Below, in pieces: positions 31,150 through 43,572 of a stretch of 64,000 bases of DNA. The notes beneath the pieces are model-generated. The model searched no databases. It worked only from the letters and a program-made list of their open reading frames with translations, and had not been told where the DNA came from. The position numbers and the translations under genes were made by a program. This DNA is from Phymatolithon calcareum (lineage: Eukaryota > Rhodophyta > Florideophyceae > Hapalidiales): contig OZ345363.1 of the NCBI GenBank assembly GCA_977006965.1, positions 434,001 through 498,000 on the forward strand, given 5' to 3'. Position 1 is the first letter of the stretch, and each line of letters begins with the position of its first letter.

Positions 31150-31307
31150 CATAAACCATGTCATCCCGCCAGGATGAAAAAACAGGGCTGATGGGCCAGT
31201 TATCGCCCTCAATTTTCTGGACTGGCCATTATGCAGAACCACTCAGAAATCCCGCAAGCGTGATTTCGGTCCCTCGGGGTCCCGCTGGGCCCTCGGGACC
31301 AAAATCA
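31140..31307. repeat. Perfect hairpin and G/C-rich hairpin (unit 2)
   Basis: GGCGGGATGACAT at 31,140-31,152 pairs exactly with 31,158-31,170. A third inverted copy (TGTCATCCCG) precedes it. The second hairpin is at 31,261-31,307. The LTR-like element has inserted 8 bp after it. Confidence 0.75.
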
Positions 31308-31315
31308 ATCCCTAG

Positions 31316-32239
31316 TGTCGAGAAAACTCTACCAAACGAGGTAGAAAAGGTCGGGCACCTCAGGACGATTATTCCCGGTGCCTCGCTCGCAGAACCGGCG
31401 CGTGGCGGCACAGTGGTAGTGCGGGCCGTACGCGTGAACTGCTTATTGAGCGGGTGGCGCCTCCCAGGCGTACTCAGTTACGGGGGGAGACGGTGTGTGA
31501 AGTAGGATGTGTGTACTTTTACTTGATTCCGACTTGCCGAGTTTAATGAGATGGGAAACTATTCTAGCTTATATAGTATCCATCTACAGGGGGGAGCTCG
31601 AGACTACTTTGTTTGTTTGTTTGTTTATTGCATGATATTCGAGCTACGCTAAGGTAGCTCACATCTAGGGGGCCTCTAAGATGTTCATGAGCTGGATCCA
31701 TTCTGGGTACTCGCGTAACTGCTTCCCGCGAGTACTGCGGCACACCACTACACGGCGAAATCCGTGTGCCCTTCGCGGAACGTAATTCAATTCTTGTTTG
31801 GGACAGGACTCGAACCGGCGACCTCACATTCCTTCCTGTATCATACCGAAACATGCGCACAGGTGCGCGGAGGCAGTTTTACCACTATACCACAGGTGGT
31901 GAGACTACTTTGGCTTATACTGTCGTATATTGCAGACAGTTAACGGCACGCTAATCGAGATGTTTCGGTTCGCAACGTATGCGTGCCGTTAGGTGCTAGC
32001 AATGTAGCGTAAGATTTGCGGATAGTCTCGAGAGCTGTGCTCGGTGTTCTGCACAGCGACCTCTTGTTTCGGTTAGGTCTTCTGTAGGCTATTGTCGGTA
32101 CGCAACCGACAATATTGATTGTCTTCTCGTCTTGAACGTCAATCACGGGTGATCGTTGCTTGACCGTTGACTGGCTCGATGAGGGTGTGCCAGGCTGCGC
32201 ACATATAACCGATGGATGAACAGGATCGAATCTGCGACA
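31316..32239. mobile_element. LTR-like element (probable solo LTR), TG...CA ends, 5-bp TSD
   Basis: The insert starts TGTCG and ends CGACA, a perfect 5-bp inverted end with the TG/CA of LTRs. It is flanked by CCTAG at 31,311-31,315 and 32,240-32,244. Unit 1 has one CCTAG at the same place, the empty site. It is 924 bp long, of which about 300 bp is a nested SINE. No gag or pol sequence is present, so a solo LTR left by LTR-LTR recombination is the best reading. Confidence 0.85.
31612..31900 (-). mobile_element. tRNA-derived SINE nested in the LTR
   Basis: On the minus strand an A box (TGGTATAGTGGTAAAAC, plus-strand 31,876-31,892) and a perfect B box (GGTTCGAGTCC, 31,806-31,816) form an internal Pol III promoter. 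The 3' end is a (CAAA)n-type tail, seen as TTTG repeats at 31,611-31,630. GAGACTACTTTG at 31,600-31,611 and 31,901-31,912 is the 12-bp target-site duplication. A/B box spacing is longer than in a normal tRNA gene. Confidence 0.9.
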
Positions 32240-32905
32240 CCTAGTGACATCCATTGTGATTCCTTATCATAGCCAGTCCCTTAAGTTTCAGCGCGTTAAC
32301 CTACAGTACACATCGATGTAGTCTCACTGGGGAACTCTTTCCGTCTGTAATCGCTTCACAGGCCGCGCTCGTTGACGGAACCAAAGAAAATCTGACCTAT
32401 CCGATCGTCACCCAACAAGCATCGCCCGTTCCCCAGCCAGCCAGCCAGCCCTCTTCTGGTGTGGAATTCGTGGCCACCAACACTGTCTTATCGAGAAGAC
32501 AGAAGCGAAAGGACTCTTTAAAAGTCGTAAGTATGATGCCTGCGTTCGGTAGAAACGACGAGTGCTTTTGCTCTAAGTTTCCCCATATACGACCAAACTT
32601 TCAAGAAAATGAGAAAACAAAACTAAAGCACGGTCATTGACAATTTATCAGTGCTCTCGCCGTCGCCCTGCTCACATGCGCGAGAGGCAAGTGGATATCA
32701 TAGCTAACACTAGTCACCCTTCATGAACATCCCCCTGGGTTTATGAAATGGGGAAAAATCTTTTAAAAAACAAACACGTTCTCTCTCAACAGGATCGGCT
32801 TATTGCGCCGCTTTCGGTTCGTCGAACCCTACAAATTTCCATATTCCCCCCTGCCCCCATTTCCAATAGGCTAGCCCCATTGCGCTCGGCTTCCTTACAA
32901 GCACG

Positions 32906-35691
32906 ATGGACAAACCGACCAAACCCGCTAGCCGCCTTCACAAAAACATCTCTAAGAAGACTCCTGCGCGAATTCTGAGCTCGAGAGGCGGACCCACGAA
33001 ATCCAAGGACAATGCTTTTGGAAGCCAGGAAATCCCCGTGAAAGCTGGAATTGCGATCAAGAATCGTCTTGAAAGCAAGTGCTCCGCCAACTGATCTCAA
33101 GTTGATGAAAGGGGAAATGTCGCTGGAAATGTTCCACATGCCAATCGAATAACTTCGGTTGCTGCAGCAACTGCTTCCAGGGATGGGAAGTCTGCCGAAT
33201 GCAATACCACTGTCAAGAATCACCCTAAGCCCAACCAAACGACTACTCAGCCCCGCCCCACCACGGACGAAGATACTATGAATGCTGCGCCCGCCTTCGT
33301 CCAAAACTGGCGCCACACCGTTGCCCCCGAGAATCGCCTGTACATTCGCAAGCACGTTCATGACAATCTTCTCGGTGAGCATGCATTTCCATTTCGCCCT
33401 TTGTCCCATCTTGAATTCTATCATCACATTCCAACTTTAAATTTTTCGCATGCAATCCACAGCGCTCTGTCCCGGACACTCAGCCGATCTTTTGCAAAGC
33501 AGGGCCGCAGAGTTTGAAGAGACCGAGTACGGAAGGGCATTTTCCATGCAAGATTACATCAATCGTATTGCGGCAGGTCTCACTCGGGTAGAGAATGAAG
33601 TCAGGCATCACGCCGAGCAACTTCAGGCTACAGCTTATTATCCGGTCGCGCCAACCGGGGATATGTGTTGATTTATTTTAAAAGCTCCCAAGGCCTCTCT
33701 TGAAGAGTAACAGGGCCGCTTTCGCACGATTTTCTAAGCTCACGTAGTTTGACTGTTCAGTATATCCTTGATTCGTATTTCTCTCCCAACAAGTGCTCCA
33801 GTGAGTCGCTTACATTCATATTCAATTTCAGGACTAATCTTGGATGAAGATAGAATGCGTTGGAGCGCGACCAGCTCAATCACGGCTGTGACACCAAAGT
33901 ATGCACCAAGTACTGATTTTCTCCAAAGAGGTGCTCTATTGAATATCAGCCGTAGGCATCGCAACCGTGTAGACCTTTCTCTTACGCGGAGAACCATCGG
34001 TAGGTTGTTCGAATCAGTTGGTATCTCGAGCGATCTTCCCTCTTCTTCCTCTGCCCATAACTCAATTATTTCTTTTCGTCGCCCTTTCTTTGAGACTGAG
34101 CCCTCCTTGGCTTTGTCGAGAGCTTGCTCCAGATCTTCATATTTCTTGAGGCACTCTATGTCCTTGGTTGCCTCCTTAATGTGTTCATCTCTCCCAGAAT
34201 ACTCATCTGCTTCGTCGAGGCGCTTCTTCTGTCTCACTAGACTCACAGAGAACCTTTCTGCTTGATGTCTTCTCCTCATGGCAGGTGGTTCTAGTCGGCA
34301 CAGAACTCGCATTCTTCCATGGCGGTGCTCGGCATATGTCCCAAAAACATACTTGAAGAATAAACCTTCTGCAGATTCGATTTCTGATTGTAATCGCTTT
34401 GTCAGAGGCGTGACGTGGAGTGCATACTCCTACTTTGGCAAAATAAGCGACTTGAAGATTCTAATGCATGTCACAGGCTGAAAGCCTCGAACATTGACTC
34501 CAATATCCCGCAGTTTGTGCATGCACCCCACTGCATTTCGTACTCTTGATAACGCCATGTCGTCTGTTACGCCTTTGTGGTTCATGCTTATACCGAGATA
34601 CGAGAGCCTCCAAGCTTGATGAAGAACTCGACCCGCAATGTGGAAGGTGTGTTTCCTGAGTCCCTTGTATTTAAGGATCTCGCTCTTTCCTGGCTTTGTG
34701 TTCCAGATCATATCATTTTCCTTCGCCCAGGTAGTCGCTATATCAAGTAGCTTCTGCATTCCTTCTCCATCCTTTGATTGCAGCTGGACATCATCAGCGA
34801 ACAGTTGCGCTGGATTTTCAGAGACGTCGCTGGGGACCTTGGAGACCGCTTCCGCGAATGCGTCCATGAAGATATTGTACAGGCACGGGCTCAGTAGGGA
34901 CCCTTGAGGTACTCCTCGATCGATAATGCACCATGTTCGTGTATCATCGCCTGCTGACGTAACCCACGAGGGTTTCAGAAGATATGCCACCATCCTTGTT
35001 ATTTCGTCGGGTAGCTTCTGCTCGAGTGGTCGCGCCAACCGCACAAGCATCATACGCATACTCTCAAGCAGGTGTTGGGAGTTCGTCTCAACCCGGAGGA
35101 AGCGCTTCGGGGTATGCGACAGGAAATTATGCGTATATTCGACCGAGTATTACGGCAACGCCGAGTGCCTCTGACAGACACAGTCATCCAGGTCTAACTA
35201 TGCTGCGGTCCCCCGCTGTGGCTTATGGAGCAGGTGCAAATGTTCAGGCAGTTCCCGAAAATGGTGGCAATGCGGCGAGTGCACTGCGATTTCCTGGACC
35301 TGATTGGCGATCGTCTCTCACGCACATGGATCGCATCAAAGTCTGTCAGCTTATTATGGACAGACTGGCTGGTATGTACTTTGTTCTCAATCATTGCGTA
35401 ACAATCCTTTGATTTTATCAGTCTGGAAACTAACCTTTTTGTATTCGTTCTGATAAATCAGAGCTTTATCCTGCAGCGCCAATGCAAGCTATTCGAGACC
35501 AGACAAGCGCTTTCGAATATAAATCTTTTCAAGATGCAAACAGTCGAAGAACCTATGGACAAATTATTGATGAAGGTCTCATCGATGTAGAGAAGAAGGC
35601 AAGGGGCGCGGCAGGGCAGGAATCGAATTTAACTGCAGGATCTAAAGAAGGCTGGGGAAGTGTGACGAGAAGAACAAATCCTTCTCGGTAA
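32906..35691 (+). pseudogene. MED15-like double-KIX gene, unit 2, broken
   Basis: It corresponds to 15,965-17,405. A CGA-to-TGA change ends exon 1 at 33,092-33,094. About 40 bp of exon 1 is deleted further on, and a LINE lies in exon 2 (33,658-35,027). The exon 1 donor (16,476 equivalent), exon 2 start at 33,463, the second KIX and exon 3 (35,462-35,691) are otherwise preserved. It cannot make the full protein; only the second KIX part could be expressed. Confidence 0.85.
33658..35027 (-). mobile_element. 5'-truncated LINE (lineage A) in exon 2 of the KIX gene
   Basis: It is flanked by GGTCGCGCCAACCG (33,644-33,657 and 35,028-35,041). The minus strand encodes the end of a reverse transcriptase. 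DRGVPQGSLLSPCLYNIFMD is the palm motif before the catalytic box, FADDVQL is the F-A-D-D catalytic box, and FKSLILPK with EYALHV follow. One TAG interrupts between PK and EYALHV. A helical C-terminal domain then reads GLFFKYVFGTYAEHRHGRMR to ILNSQTT. The 3' end is TCAACACATATCCC. The 5' part, including any endonuclease, is missing. Confidence 0.9.
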
Positions 35692-36747
35692 CGCACTGTG
35701 CAGATTGTGGCTCTACTGCCCGGAAACAGCTGAGATCGAAGTTCTACGATAAGATTCTTTCCAAGTATTCATGTCAACTTTCAATCTGGATTCTTTTTAG
35801 AAATTAATGATACATAGGGGAGGACGGAACAGATAACAGTGGAATCAACAAGTCCCTAGACTTGAATGGAGATATCTTCCTGAACGACGCATTCGAGGGA
35901 TTTAGCCACGCAGTCTACTGCAATTGATGATTAGTCCGTGCTTGACAAGGAGGTACATTTAGTTCTATATGAGGACTGTAGGAAGACTATTTTGCTCTTT
36001 TCGGACTAGCTTTGTAAATCTATCTCAACGGGTCGTGTGTTTGAACAAACGCCTCTGATGCTGTACATAGCGTACTACATCACAGTATTTTCGGACCTGA
36101 AACACGGAATACCATCGTTACTGATGTTGTGGGCATTCGGCCGATACCCATTCCAAGCACAACGCAAGGAAAATACAAGACAAAAAAATAAGGGGCCTCG
36201 AATGACTCTAGCGCATACGTAGAGGAATAGCGGCTATACTGTACCAAACCCATTTTCAGCAAGTTCTGGGATACCTGAAAAAAATAGGTACAGTACGTGT
36301 AAAATTTAGGACGAAAGGGAGACACCGTTGAGCTCCACATAACACAGAAGGTTCTGTGTGAAATAAAGCTTAACAATTCGCGCCATCCTGAAGCTACCGA
36401 AGTCACAATGTCATAGAATCATTCGCTGTCGCCGTTTCCAACGTCGCTCGAAACGCATCAGACGGTACAGCAAAACTTTACTTAGACGAATTTCAGGTTC
36501 ACGCAAAGAATGAGCAAGGGTTTTGAAAAAACTTGACATTGGAATAATGTGAGCAAAGAAAATAACACGAAATAGAAATCAAATCCAAGGAAGAATGAGG
36601 CCCTGAAGTACAAATGGCGTCCGAAGCACATGTGGGGCGAGAGCTGCATCACGCATAGTAGCTTTCTAAGCTTCGGGTAAGCATGACTAGGAAGGGGGAT
36701 ACAGGATGCAGGGCTTGCCGTAATACTATTTTTATTGATTGGTGAGG
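35692..36747. other. Region downstream of the KIX pseudogene (unit 2)
   Basis: Equivalent to 17,406-18,463 of unit 1. No supported gene; the hydrophobic minus-strand fragment is less open here. Confidence 0.35.
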
Positions 36748-36975
36748 ACAGTGCAATAGCAATAAAAATAACAGTGACGGTGACTTTTTTGTAATAAGAA
36801 TTGCAATAGAAGATGACCGGCAATACCTAGGCAATATCGAAAATCTGCGTCACATGCAGGATTTGCGTCTGCGAATACCATTCAATCTCTTTGCAATACG
36901 TATTGCAATAAGGTCGGACTTTTACAATAGCGCTCCAATAGAAATCTACTGCAATATGTTGACAATGCAATATAT
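36748..36975. repeat. CAATA cluster (unit 2 copy)
   Basis: Same cluster as 18,464-18,690, with the palindrome TTGCAATACGTATTGCAA at 36,891-36,908 preserved. Confidence 0.7.
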
Positions 36976-38540
36976 TGGATGCCAGCCCTGTCAGGATGCA
37001 CGGCTACTTGAAGAGTACGAGACGCGATAGGATGAATGCTCAAGATTCGGAAGATTGGAGCTAGCTCGAGGATGTCCTTGGGTGTATGCATGAGGATATT
37101 AAAGTCGCTAATTGTGGCGAATCTGCAGGAGGCTCGTGCAACAAGCGTGTTGAAAAATATTCCAACCGCCACCGTGGCAGAATTATCTTATTCTGGTACG
37201 GAGGTGGGAGGCTCAATTTCGACTGGAACAGACGAGGAGAAGACATCACCCAGAAAGCTTTCACTTGAGTCTTGTGAGAGAGAAATAGCTCTGTAGAGAA
37301 GCAGATGAATAAGGTTCAAAGAGATGACTCCATTGATTATGCAACGAAGGATATTGAGAAGCTCAAGAAAGATAAGAAAAGTCCTCCACAAGCGGAGAGG
37401 GGAGTCGTATCGAAGCGGCTGAGACGAGAAGAACTACGGAACTAAAGGGAATAGGAAGAAAAGGGCACATCATATCGATCACTCCTAAAGAATTGAACAA
37501 GCTAGCAGGGATTTTATGTATACATATGAGAATTGAAGGCGCGACAAAGGTCGCTTGGAAAAAATGATCGTTGGGGATCTCTTTTGGTATCACAGAGGTG
37601 GTTCAATTGGTTATGCTACCTGGCGTTGTAGCTTCATTGTAGGTGAATCCTGTAATTAACACAGACTTCGCGAGAGAGGGCACGTTTTTTCACTGATTTT
37701 GAGTAAGATTTTGCATTGAGAAATATAATTTTTGCGGAAAAATACCACAAGGATATGAATCGAAAGCTCTCGAGGTGTCCTCCTCTCCCATGTACTCAAT
37801 TTGTTCTAAAAATCGAGTATCTTGGGTTTTTCCTTGAGTTTAATTTTGGGTGACTATGCATTCGGGCTGATTTTAGAAGTATTCGTAAGAGCAATATGCG
37901 CTCCGGACAAGAAATACGAAGTCTCTGTCGTGATTCCGTCCGCTGAGACGGGCACATTTCTCGAGAGTAGCGTATCCAATGGAATAAGAGCTAATCGAAC
38001 TTTGTCTCTGAAGAAAGATGCGGTTGTGTCTTGAGCATTTGTTTGAGCATTCTGATCTTCTAATTAATGATTTTCTCAAGAGGGAAGTCCATCGGATATG
38101 AATTTTGCTCTCAGGCGTGTGAGACCTGACGAGGATTGAGAGGAGCTTTTCGGCCACCTGCTCTTGTAAATTGACAACGCCGCGGCTCGCCTATGCCAGA
38201 ATAGTTGTACACAGAGACCGAATTGCTTCTCTTTAACGGGCACCAATCTCCATATCTGTACTTCTTATTACATACAATCCAGTCAAGCCCACAAGCATTG
38301 TTCCCTCTCGGCTTATCCCACTCTTGCAAGGTCTCAAAGGAGCTACTATTTTCGTCTATCCAATTTTTTTAAAAAAGTACTTTTATAACTGCAAAAGATG
38401 GCGATCATACTCAGCATTGCCGAATTTGGCAAACTTTTAATCTCCTTTTTTTAAAAAGGAAATTTTTTTACCATTTAGCCTCCTTTTTAAAGCAGGTTAA
38501 ATGCTAAAAATATTTCCTTAGCGCAAGACTCGCGCAGATC
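36976..38540. other. Conserved non-coding stretch (unit 2)
   Basis: Equivalent to 18,691-20,180 of unit 1, including the internal duplicate block near 38,080-38,540. About 80 bp of A/T-rich sequence with AGGAAATTTTTTTACC is added near 38,440-38,520. No supported gene. Confidence 0.35.
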
Positions 38541-38553
38541 AATATGATACGCA

Positions 38554-38922
38554 TTTAGGCCGACAAGTCAAGAAGATATTCGCCGAGTTTAAACATGAAC
38601 TTGAGAGCTGTGCCGCGAATGCACATACAGCGGTTCCAACGAAGGACCATACTTCAGAAACATGCTCGCAAACCCATTCCGAACTTGCAAGATAAGGTTC
38701 GACAGGCTGGATTAGTGCTGAGGTGAGGGATCACTCGGGAATCCCCAGTGTCCTTCATTCTGGAGGAGGGTTTTTGCAGCTAGGGCTACGACGATAGCAA
38801 CGAGCCCGGGTTTTGCGGGCTTTAACAGAGTAACGGAGCTACCAAGGTTGTAGCATCTGAAACGCATCTTACAGTCTTATGAGTGTTTCTGAGGGCGTTT
38901 AATAAATTCAAAATTCAAAAAA
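38554..38922 (+). mobile_element. LINE fragment (lineage B 3' UTR) with 13-bp TSD
   Basis: It is flanked by AATATGATACGCA (38,541-38,553 and 38,923-38,935). Unit 1 has the empty site at 20,179. The 3' half (GGGTTTTTGCAGCTAGGGCT, CATCTGAAACGCATCT, GCGTTTAATAAA and poly(A)) matches the 3' UTR of the larger element at 40,281-41,181 and the unit 3 copy at 53,668-54,093. The 5' half differs from unit 3 and includes a frame ending THSELAR. Confidence 0.8.
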
Positions 38923-38935
38923 AATATGATACGCA

Positions 38936-40267
38936 GAAGATGAGGATTCGCGTGGTATATTTTTTATATTTTTCCGAAACAAGTTGGAGCTTACAGCTTC
39001 GGAAAGTTTCTTATGCGAAAGGTGTCTTCTCTCGCGAAGTCACTGTTAATACTCAAATTTTGTGTGCTCAAGTGCACGTTCGAGAAGAAATGTAGGTTCC
39101 GTATTCTGTCAAAGGGAACAACTGAGATCCCAGAATTCTCTCTCAACCTCTAATTCTGCGTAAATTTTCTTGGTTTGACGCTACGCAAGTGAATATATTT
39201 TGACTTCGTATACTCTCGACCGGAATGATGGTCTCAAAGTCTTAAAGTTCAATTGACAATGTGCCATTTGAGTGAGCACCGCCTTATACTTCCTATGCTA
39301 AGAATTCACGTCCATACCAACATGGCCATTTAATTTTGAATGGAATCAATGGCCGTAAAATTTGAATATTCTGTTTCTTGATTTGCGGAATGCCCTTCGA
39401 ACTGAGGAAAAAGAACTTTCGAGTAAGTCACCAACACATCTACATGCGCTTTTGGCATCGTGTCAAGTGTCCTTGACGCGGAAACATGCTCATTGAATGG
39501 ATTGAGATGCATTTCTGACGGAAACAGGTACTGGGGGGCTCACACGAGCTGCATCTTTGGTTAAATAGCTTTTGCTTGACATTGGGGATGACCTTGCCAC
39601 TATCACCCTGTTCGGACAACTCCTTGTCTTGGTACGCTAAACTCTGGTAATATCTGTGGTATGTTGGAACGCTTACTTCAGTTTAACGGAGTGAATCGAA
39701 TGTGCTGCTTCCATAGGGCTAGTTGTGCAAGTCGGGACGCACTGTACGACCTAGAGCAATTCTATTGGCACAGTGCCCATGGTGGGCGTGCTCAACGTTC
39801 ACTGTGCGGAGAAGTCTCGCTAGGGTGCATTTAAGTCAATTTTTCGTATACTATGAGAGTGTTCACAATCAAGAGTGTATATTGAGAACGAGTGATTATT
39901 CGAAGGTACACCTTCAGAAGGGCGTGTGTGGAGCAGACTGTGAATGTTGAGGATTTTGCGCTTGCATCGTGCGCATTGTGCGTGCTATTTCTTCTGCCGA
40001 GAGTGCTGGTATGACAGGCTCGTTCCGCGTCAGCGCAATTCCGTCATAAAGACATGGAAGAGATTTACAATCACGGAACTACGGTAAGGGCTATCTTTTA
40101 TACATTTTCTCATAATGACTAGCGGCACAACTCGGTGGTAGACCAAAAATGACTATCGTGTAGTACAAGAAACTTAAGGAATGTACAAGATGTGATATCA
40201 ATCCCGGATCGATCCAAAGCGGACCCTTGTGACTCAGTCGATCGAAGAGTTCCAGGTGAATGTGGCG
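38936..40267. other. Conserved stretch without a recognised gene (unit 2)
   Basis: Equivalent to 20,190-21,520 of unit 1. Only short unsupported frames. Confidence 0.35.
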
Positions 40268-40280
40268 TCTCAAGGTCGAT

Positions 40281-41181
40281 TTTTTTAGTAGTATTTATTA
40301 AACGCTCTCTGTAACACTCTTTAGACTGTAAGGGAGATGCGTTTCAGTTGCTACAGCCTTGTAGCATAGTATAACATTCATATATGCTTCTTCCGCAATC
40401 TTGTATATCGTGGCCCTAGCTGCAAAAACCCAAATCGGACAGATGTGGGAAAAGCTTAGAGTCCACTATGCGCTCAGCGGCGATTCGAGCTCGCAATTCT
40501 TATCCTTTGTTTTTCTATTCCATGTCCTCGTAAAAGGCACTGGTAAAGAAGAGTAGCTGGTCCAGTGCTTCTTCGGTCTTCTTGGTCTCTTCTCCGGTCA
40601 GCTGGTATCTCGCCAAAGACGTTTCAACCGTGTGCAATAGCCTTGATATGATTTCGCCAAATTTGTCTTCTAGTAGTGTCGTGCTCAGTGGGGGAAATCT
40701 CCCAAACGCCCACTTCACCGCCAATTGACGATGACGTACTTTCGGAAGCCTTAAAATCACTGGAATTGCTCCGACTATATCGTACGGTATCTTTCTCTTT
40801 CTGCTTGATTCCAAAGACTCCCCTTCATCATTGAAGAGTGATGCTTTCAGGGATCCTGCCGACATTCCTTGCTTAAGATACTCCAAGGCCTTCTCGAACT
40901 GCTCATGCCTTAGCATTGCTGCCATGTCCCGACACACCCATTGCAATTCATCCACGTCTCTGCAATCCTTTGGGACGGCCAGTAGGCTCTCTTTTTTTGT
41001 CTTGGCTCTCACGAGCATTTTGAGCGCTAATACCATTCTCCTGTCTTCAGCTGCTTGGATGCGACAGAGAAGACGAAGTCTTGCAGACCGGTTTTTCGCG
41101 ATTGGTCCAAGGACTTGAGAGAAAAAGGTTCTCTCTACCTCTTCAATAGCTGTCTGGATTCTCGGCGTCCAAGGTGTTAGA
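40281..41181 (-). mobile_element. 5'-truncated LINE (lineage B) with TSD
   Basis: It is flanked by TCTCAAGGTCGAT (40,268-40,280 and 41,182-41,194). Unit 3 has the uninterrupted site at about 55,440. The minus strand encodes the C-terminal domain of a LINE protein, starting LTPWTPRIQTAIEEVERTFF and ending SAFYEDME. It then has a 3' UTR with CTAGGGCCACGA and GAAACGCATCTCCC and a poly(A) end. The domain aligns with the post-RT domain of the lineage A element, so both belong to one wider family. No RT remains. Confidence 0.9.
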
Positions 41182-41194
41182 TCTCAAGGTCGAT

Positions 41195-41825
41195 TGCTGT
41201 GAGTGAAGTGGTGTTTGAGTACAAGACGCGGGAGGTGGATCTCTGGGGAGCGACAGCACTTTTTATGGAATGACCTTGTGCCACTATGATATTCTTTCAG
41301 TCATCCTCAATATAACAGAAAAGTAGAGTCCAGTTCAATTTTGTGGAGTCCGAATTTGTAGCTGACAAGCATTTTTAAATTTAGGTGACAGCCTGTTTCG
41401 CCAAGTGACACTGGACATGACATATACACCCTTGAGATCCCGTATTCGAAGTAAGCTCAGGTTGAGATTATAAAGACCTTCTTCGTTCTTGGAAACACCA
41501 GTCCTTTTTGCATTCGAGCGAAGTACTTGGACAAAAATTCAAATATTCCAACGTTCCCGCGATAATGACGCAATAAAGCTAAGGTCACTGGGGGAACGTG
41601 CTGACTATTAAAGTAGAAGAACATGTGTCGTTGATTGTCTTCCAGTCGTTTTATCCCGGCGTGCTATGATGATGAACTGACACGAAATGTATGCACTTGA
41701 ATGGGTGACCAACCAAATACGAGAATTTAAGCGCGGGTGGAGATAGCAAAGAAAGTGCAGATCTTCTTTTAAAGTTGAGAAGATGTTTTCTGAAAGTGCA
41801 CTGCTTTGCGACTCTGGGATTTTGG
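41195..41825. other. 5' region of the acidic gene (unit 2)
   Basis: No gene. It is conserved with units 1 and 3; an extra 20 bp with AAAGTAGAAGAACATGTGTC (41,610-41,629) is shared with unit 3 only. TATAAAA lies at 41,826. Confidence 0.35.
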
Positions 41826-41962
41826 TATAAAATGCCATCGGCCTTCCCGAAAACCTGTCGCTGCAAGCTCGTCCGCTCATCCATCCTTAGGGTCGATTGC
41901 ACAGCGCAGGACCATCACCGAAACTTTTCCGCTCGCAATCCGGATGCCCATTTTCTCCCCAA

Positions 41963-42896
41963 ATGAGTAGCAAGGAGAATGAAATGCAGGACGGCCCTGC
42001 GATACCCGGCGAACAAGACCATCAATTCATAGAAACAACATTGGAACGTATGTCTCAGAACATGACTCTTTTCAGCACTAAACTCTCTTACCTATGTACT
42101 GACACGTTCTGTCGTTGATTGCCGAACTTCATTTGTACTGTTTCTAGCGAATTGCAACACCCTTAGCTCGTCTCTCCTCAGGGAAAGTATGAACAGGGAT
42201 GATGAGGGTGCCTTCGTGGAATCAAACACAGAGAATAATGACCTATCTTGGATTCCGCATGCCGTCAACTTGTTTGAAAATCTAATGTGTGAGCAGGGCG
42301 ATGTAGCACCCATGGAAGAAGAAGGCGCAACTGAGGAAGAGAAGCAGCTAGAGAGCATTGATGAGACAGGAGAAGTTGCAGCCACCACGTCGGGGTGGTA
42401 CAGCGCCGGCTCGAGTGACGGAGGAATTGACGGTCATATCGACCCCAGCCTGATCGTCGTACATACAATGCCGCAAGGTGGTGAATTGAATTCTTTCGAC
42501 AGTCTGCTGAATGCATCGCCGGTCCCGGACATCGAAGTTTCAGGTGGAAACATTTCCGATCGCGAGAAGGAGATATATGATGAGCTGGTTCAACTCCTTC
42601 AGAACTCCAACAGCGATCACGATGGACAAACGTCAACACCGCCACCAATTATCAGTGAAGAGAAGACTGTTGGCGTCGATGGAGATGTGAATGAAGAGGA
42701 AACTAGCGAAGAAGAGGTCGATACGAGCTGGAACCAGATTGCTGATGAGGTCATATGGACAACCGAAAGGGATACAAAAGCGGTTGAAGATTCATCCAAG
42801 GACGACACAAAGAGCAATATTAACAAACGCTCGAACCTCGGTGAGATGGGAAAGCTCGGAGAGGCGAAAAAGGCAAAGAAGGCAAAGAAGACTTAG
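41963..42896 (+). CDS. Acidic protein with PhiXXPhiPhi motifs (unit 2)
   Basis: Exons 41,963-42,047 and 42,148-42,896 give 277 residues, open and spliced as in unit 1. FENLM, FDSLL and LVQLL are all kept. Differences from unit 1 are scattered (for example VPDIEVSGGN, EEKTVGVDG, IADEVIWTT) and mostly shared with unit 3. The tail is EAKKAKKAKKT, with a downstream frame slightly shorter than in unit 1. A TATA-like box lies at 41,826-41,832. Confidence 0.6.
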
Positions 42897-43572
42897 CACT
42901 ATAGCATGGAGATCGTTCAATGATTGTTCGTGCTTGTATAGGAGAGGATGATTGTCTGCAATCGGAATCAGTACCAACTTTTTCATGATGAGTAAACTTA
43001 AATAGCGTAATTCACAGAGTTCAAGAGAATTTTCCTCATTGACACTAGCCCGGGGAAGTGCACCAATTATAGCAGAGACAATTAGTGTTTGAGGACAGAC
43101 CCGGCTTTAATCTCGTTGAATGAGCATGGATACTCAGTCAAGCGGGTGAGGTGATATGCGCTTTGCACTTTCCCCAATTCTGCTAGTCGGTCGTCAATGC
43201 ATTTTTCTGCGGCCGTTCATCTTTCCTCTACGTCTTTCAAGCGACCCCATTCATGGGTTTCCAGCACTTCCGAGGGCTGGAAATTTTCGTTGCAATATCT
43301 AGGACGACCTCTCGGAGTCACTCCTACAATTTAATCTTCTTTGTTTACAACTAATCAGGTCTCAGCAGCAGGCTTGCTTCAAAATTTGATCATTCAAATT
43401 TTGATTTTGACAAGATAAAGGCAGCGACACCGGAGAGGAGAAGAAATCTCGTCTTGGCAGAGGCTGTGGATGGTGCTTTCATATACCTATTATCATTTTT
43501 CCATGCCTTCTCATCCCTTGCTTTTCTCTGAAGCCAGAATATTTTAATATTCTATTGAGAAGTTTCCGATAT

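Noticed and set aside
31801-31892. Functional tRNA gene in the LTR
   Set aside because: A and B boxes are too far apart, no cloverleaf closes, and target-site duplications plus a CAAA tail show a SINE.
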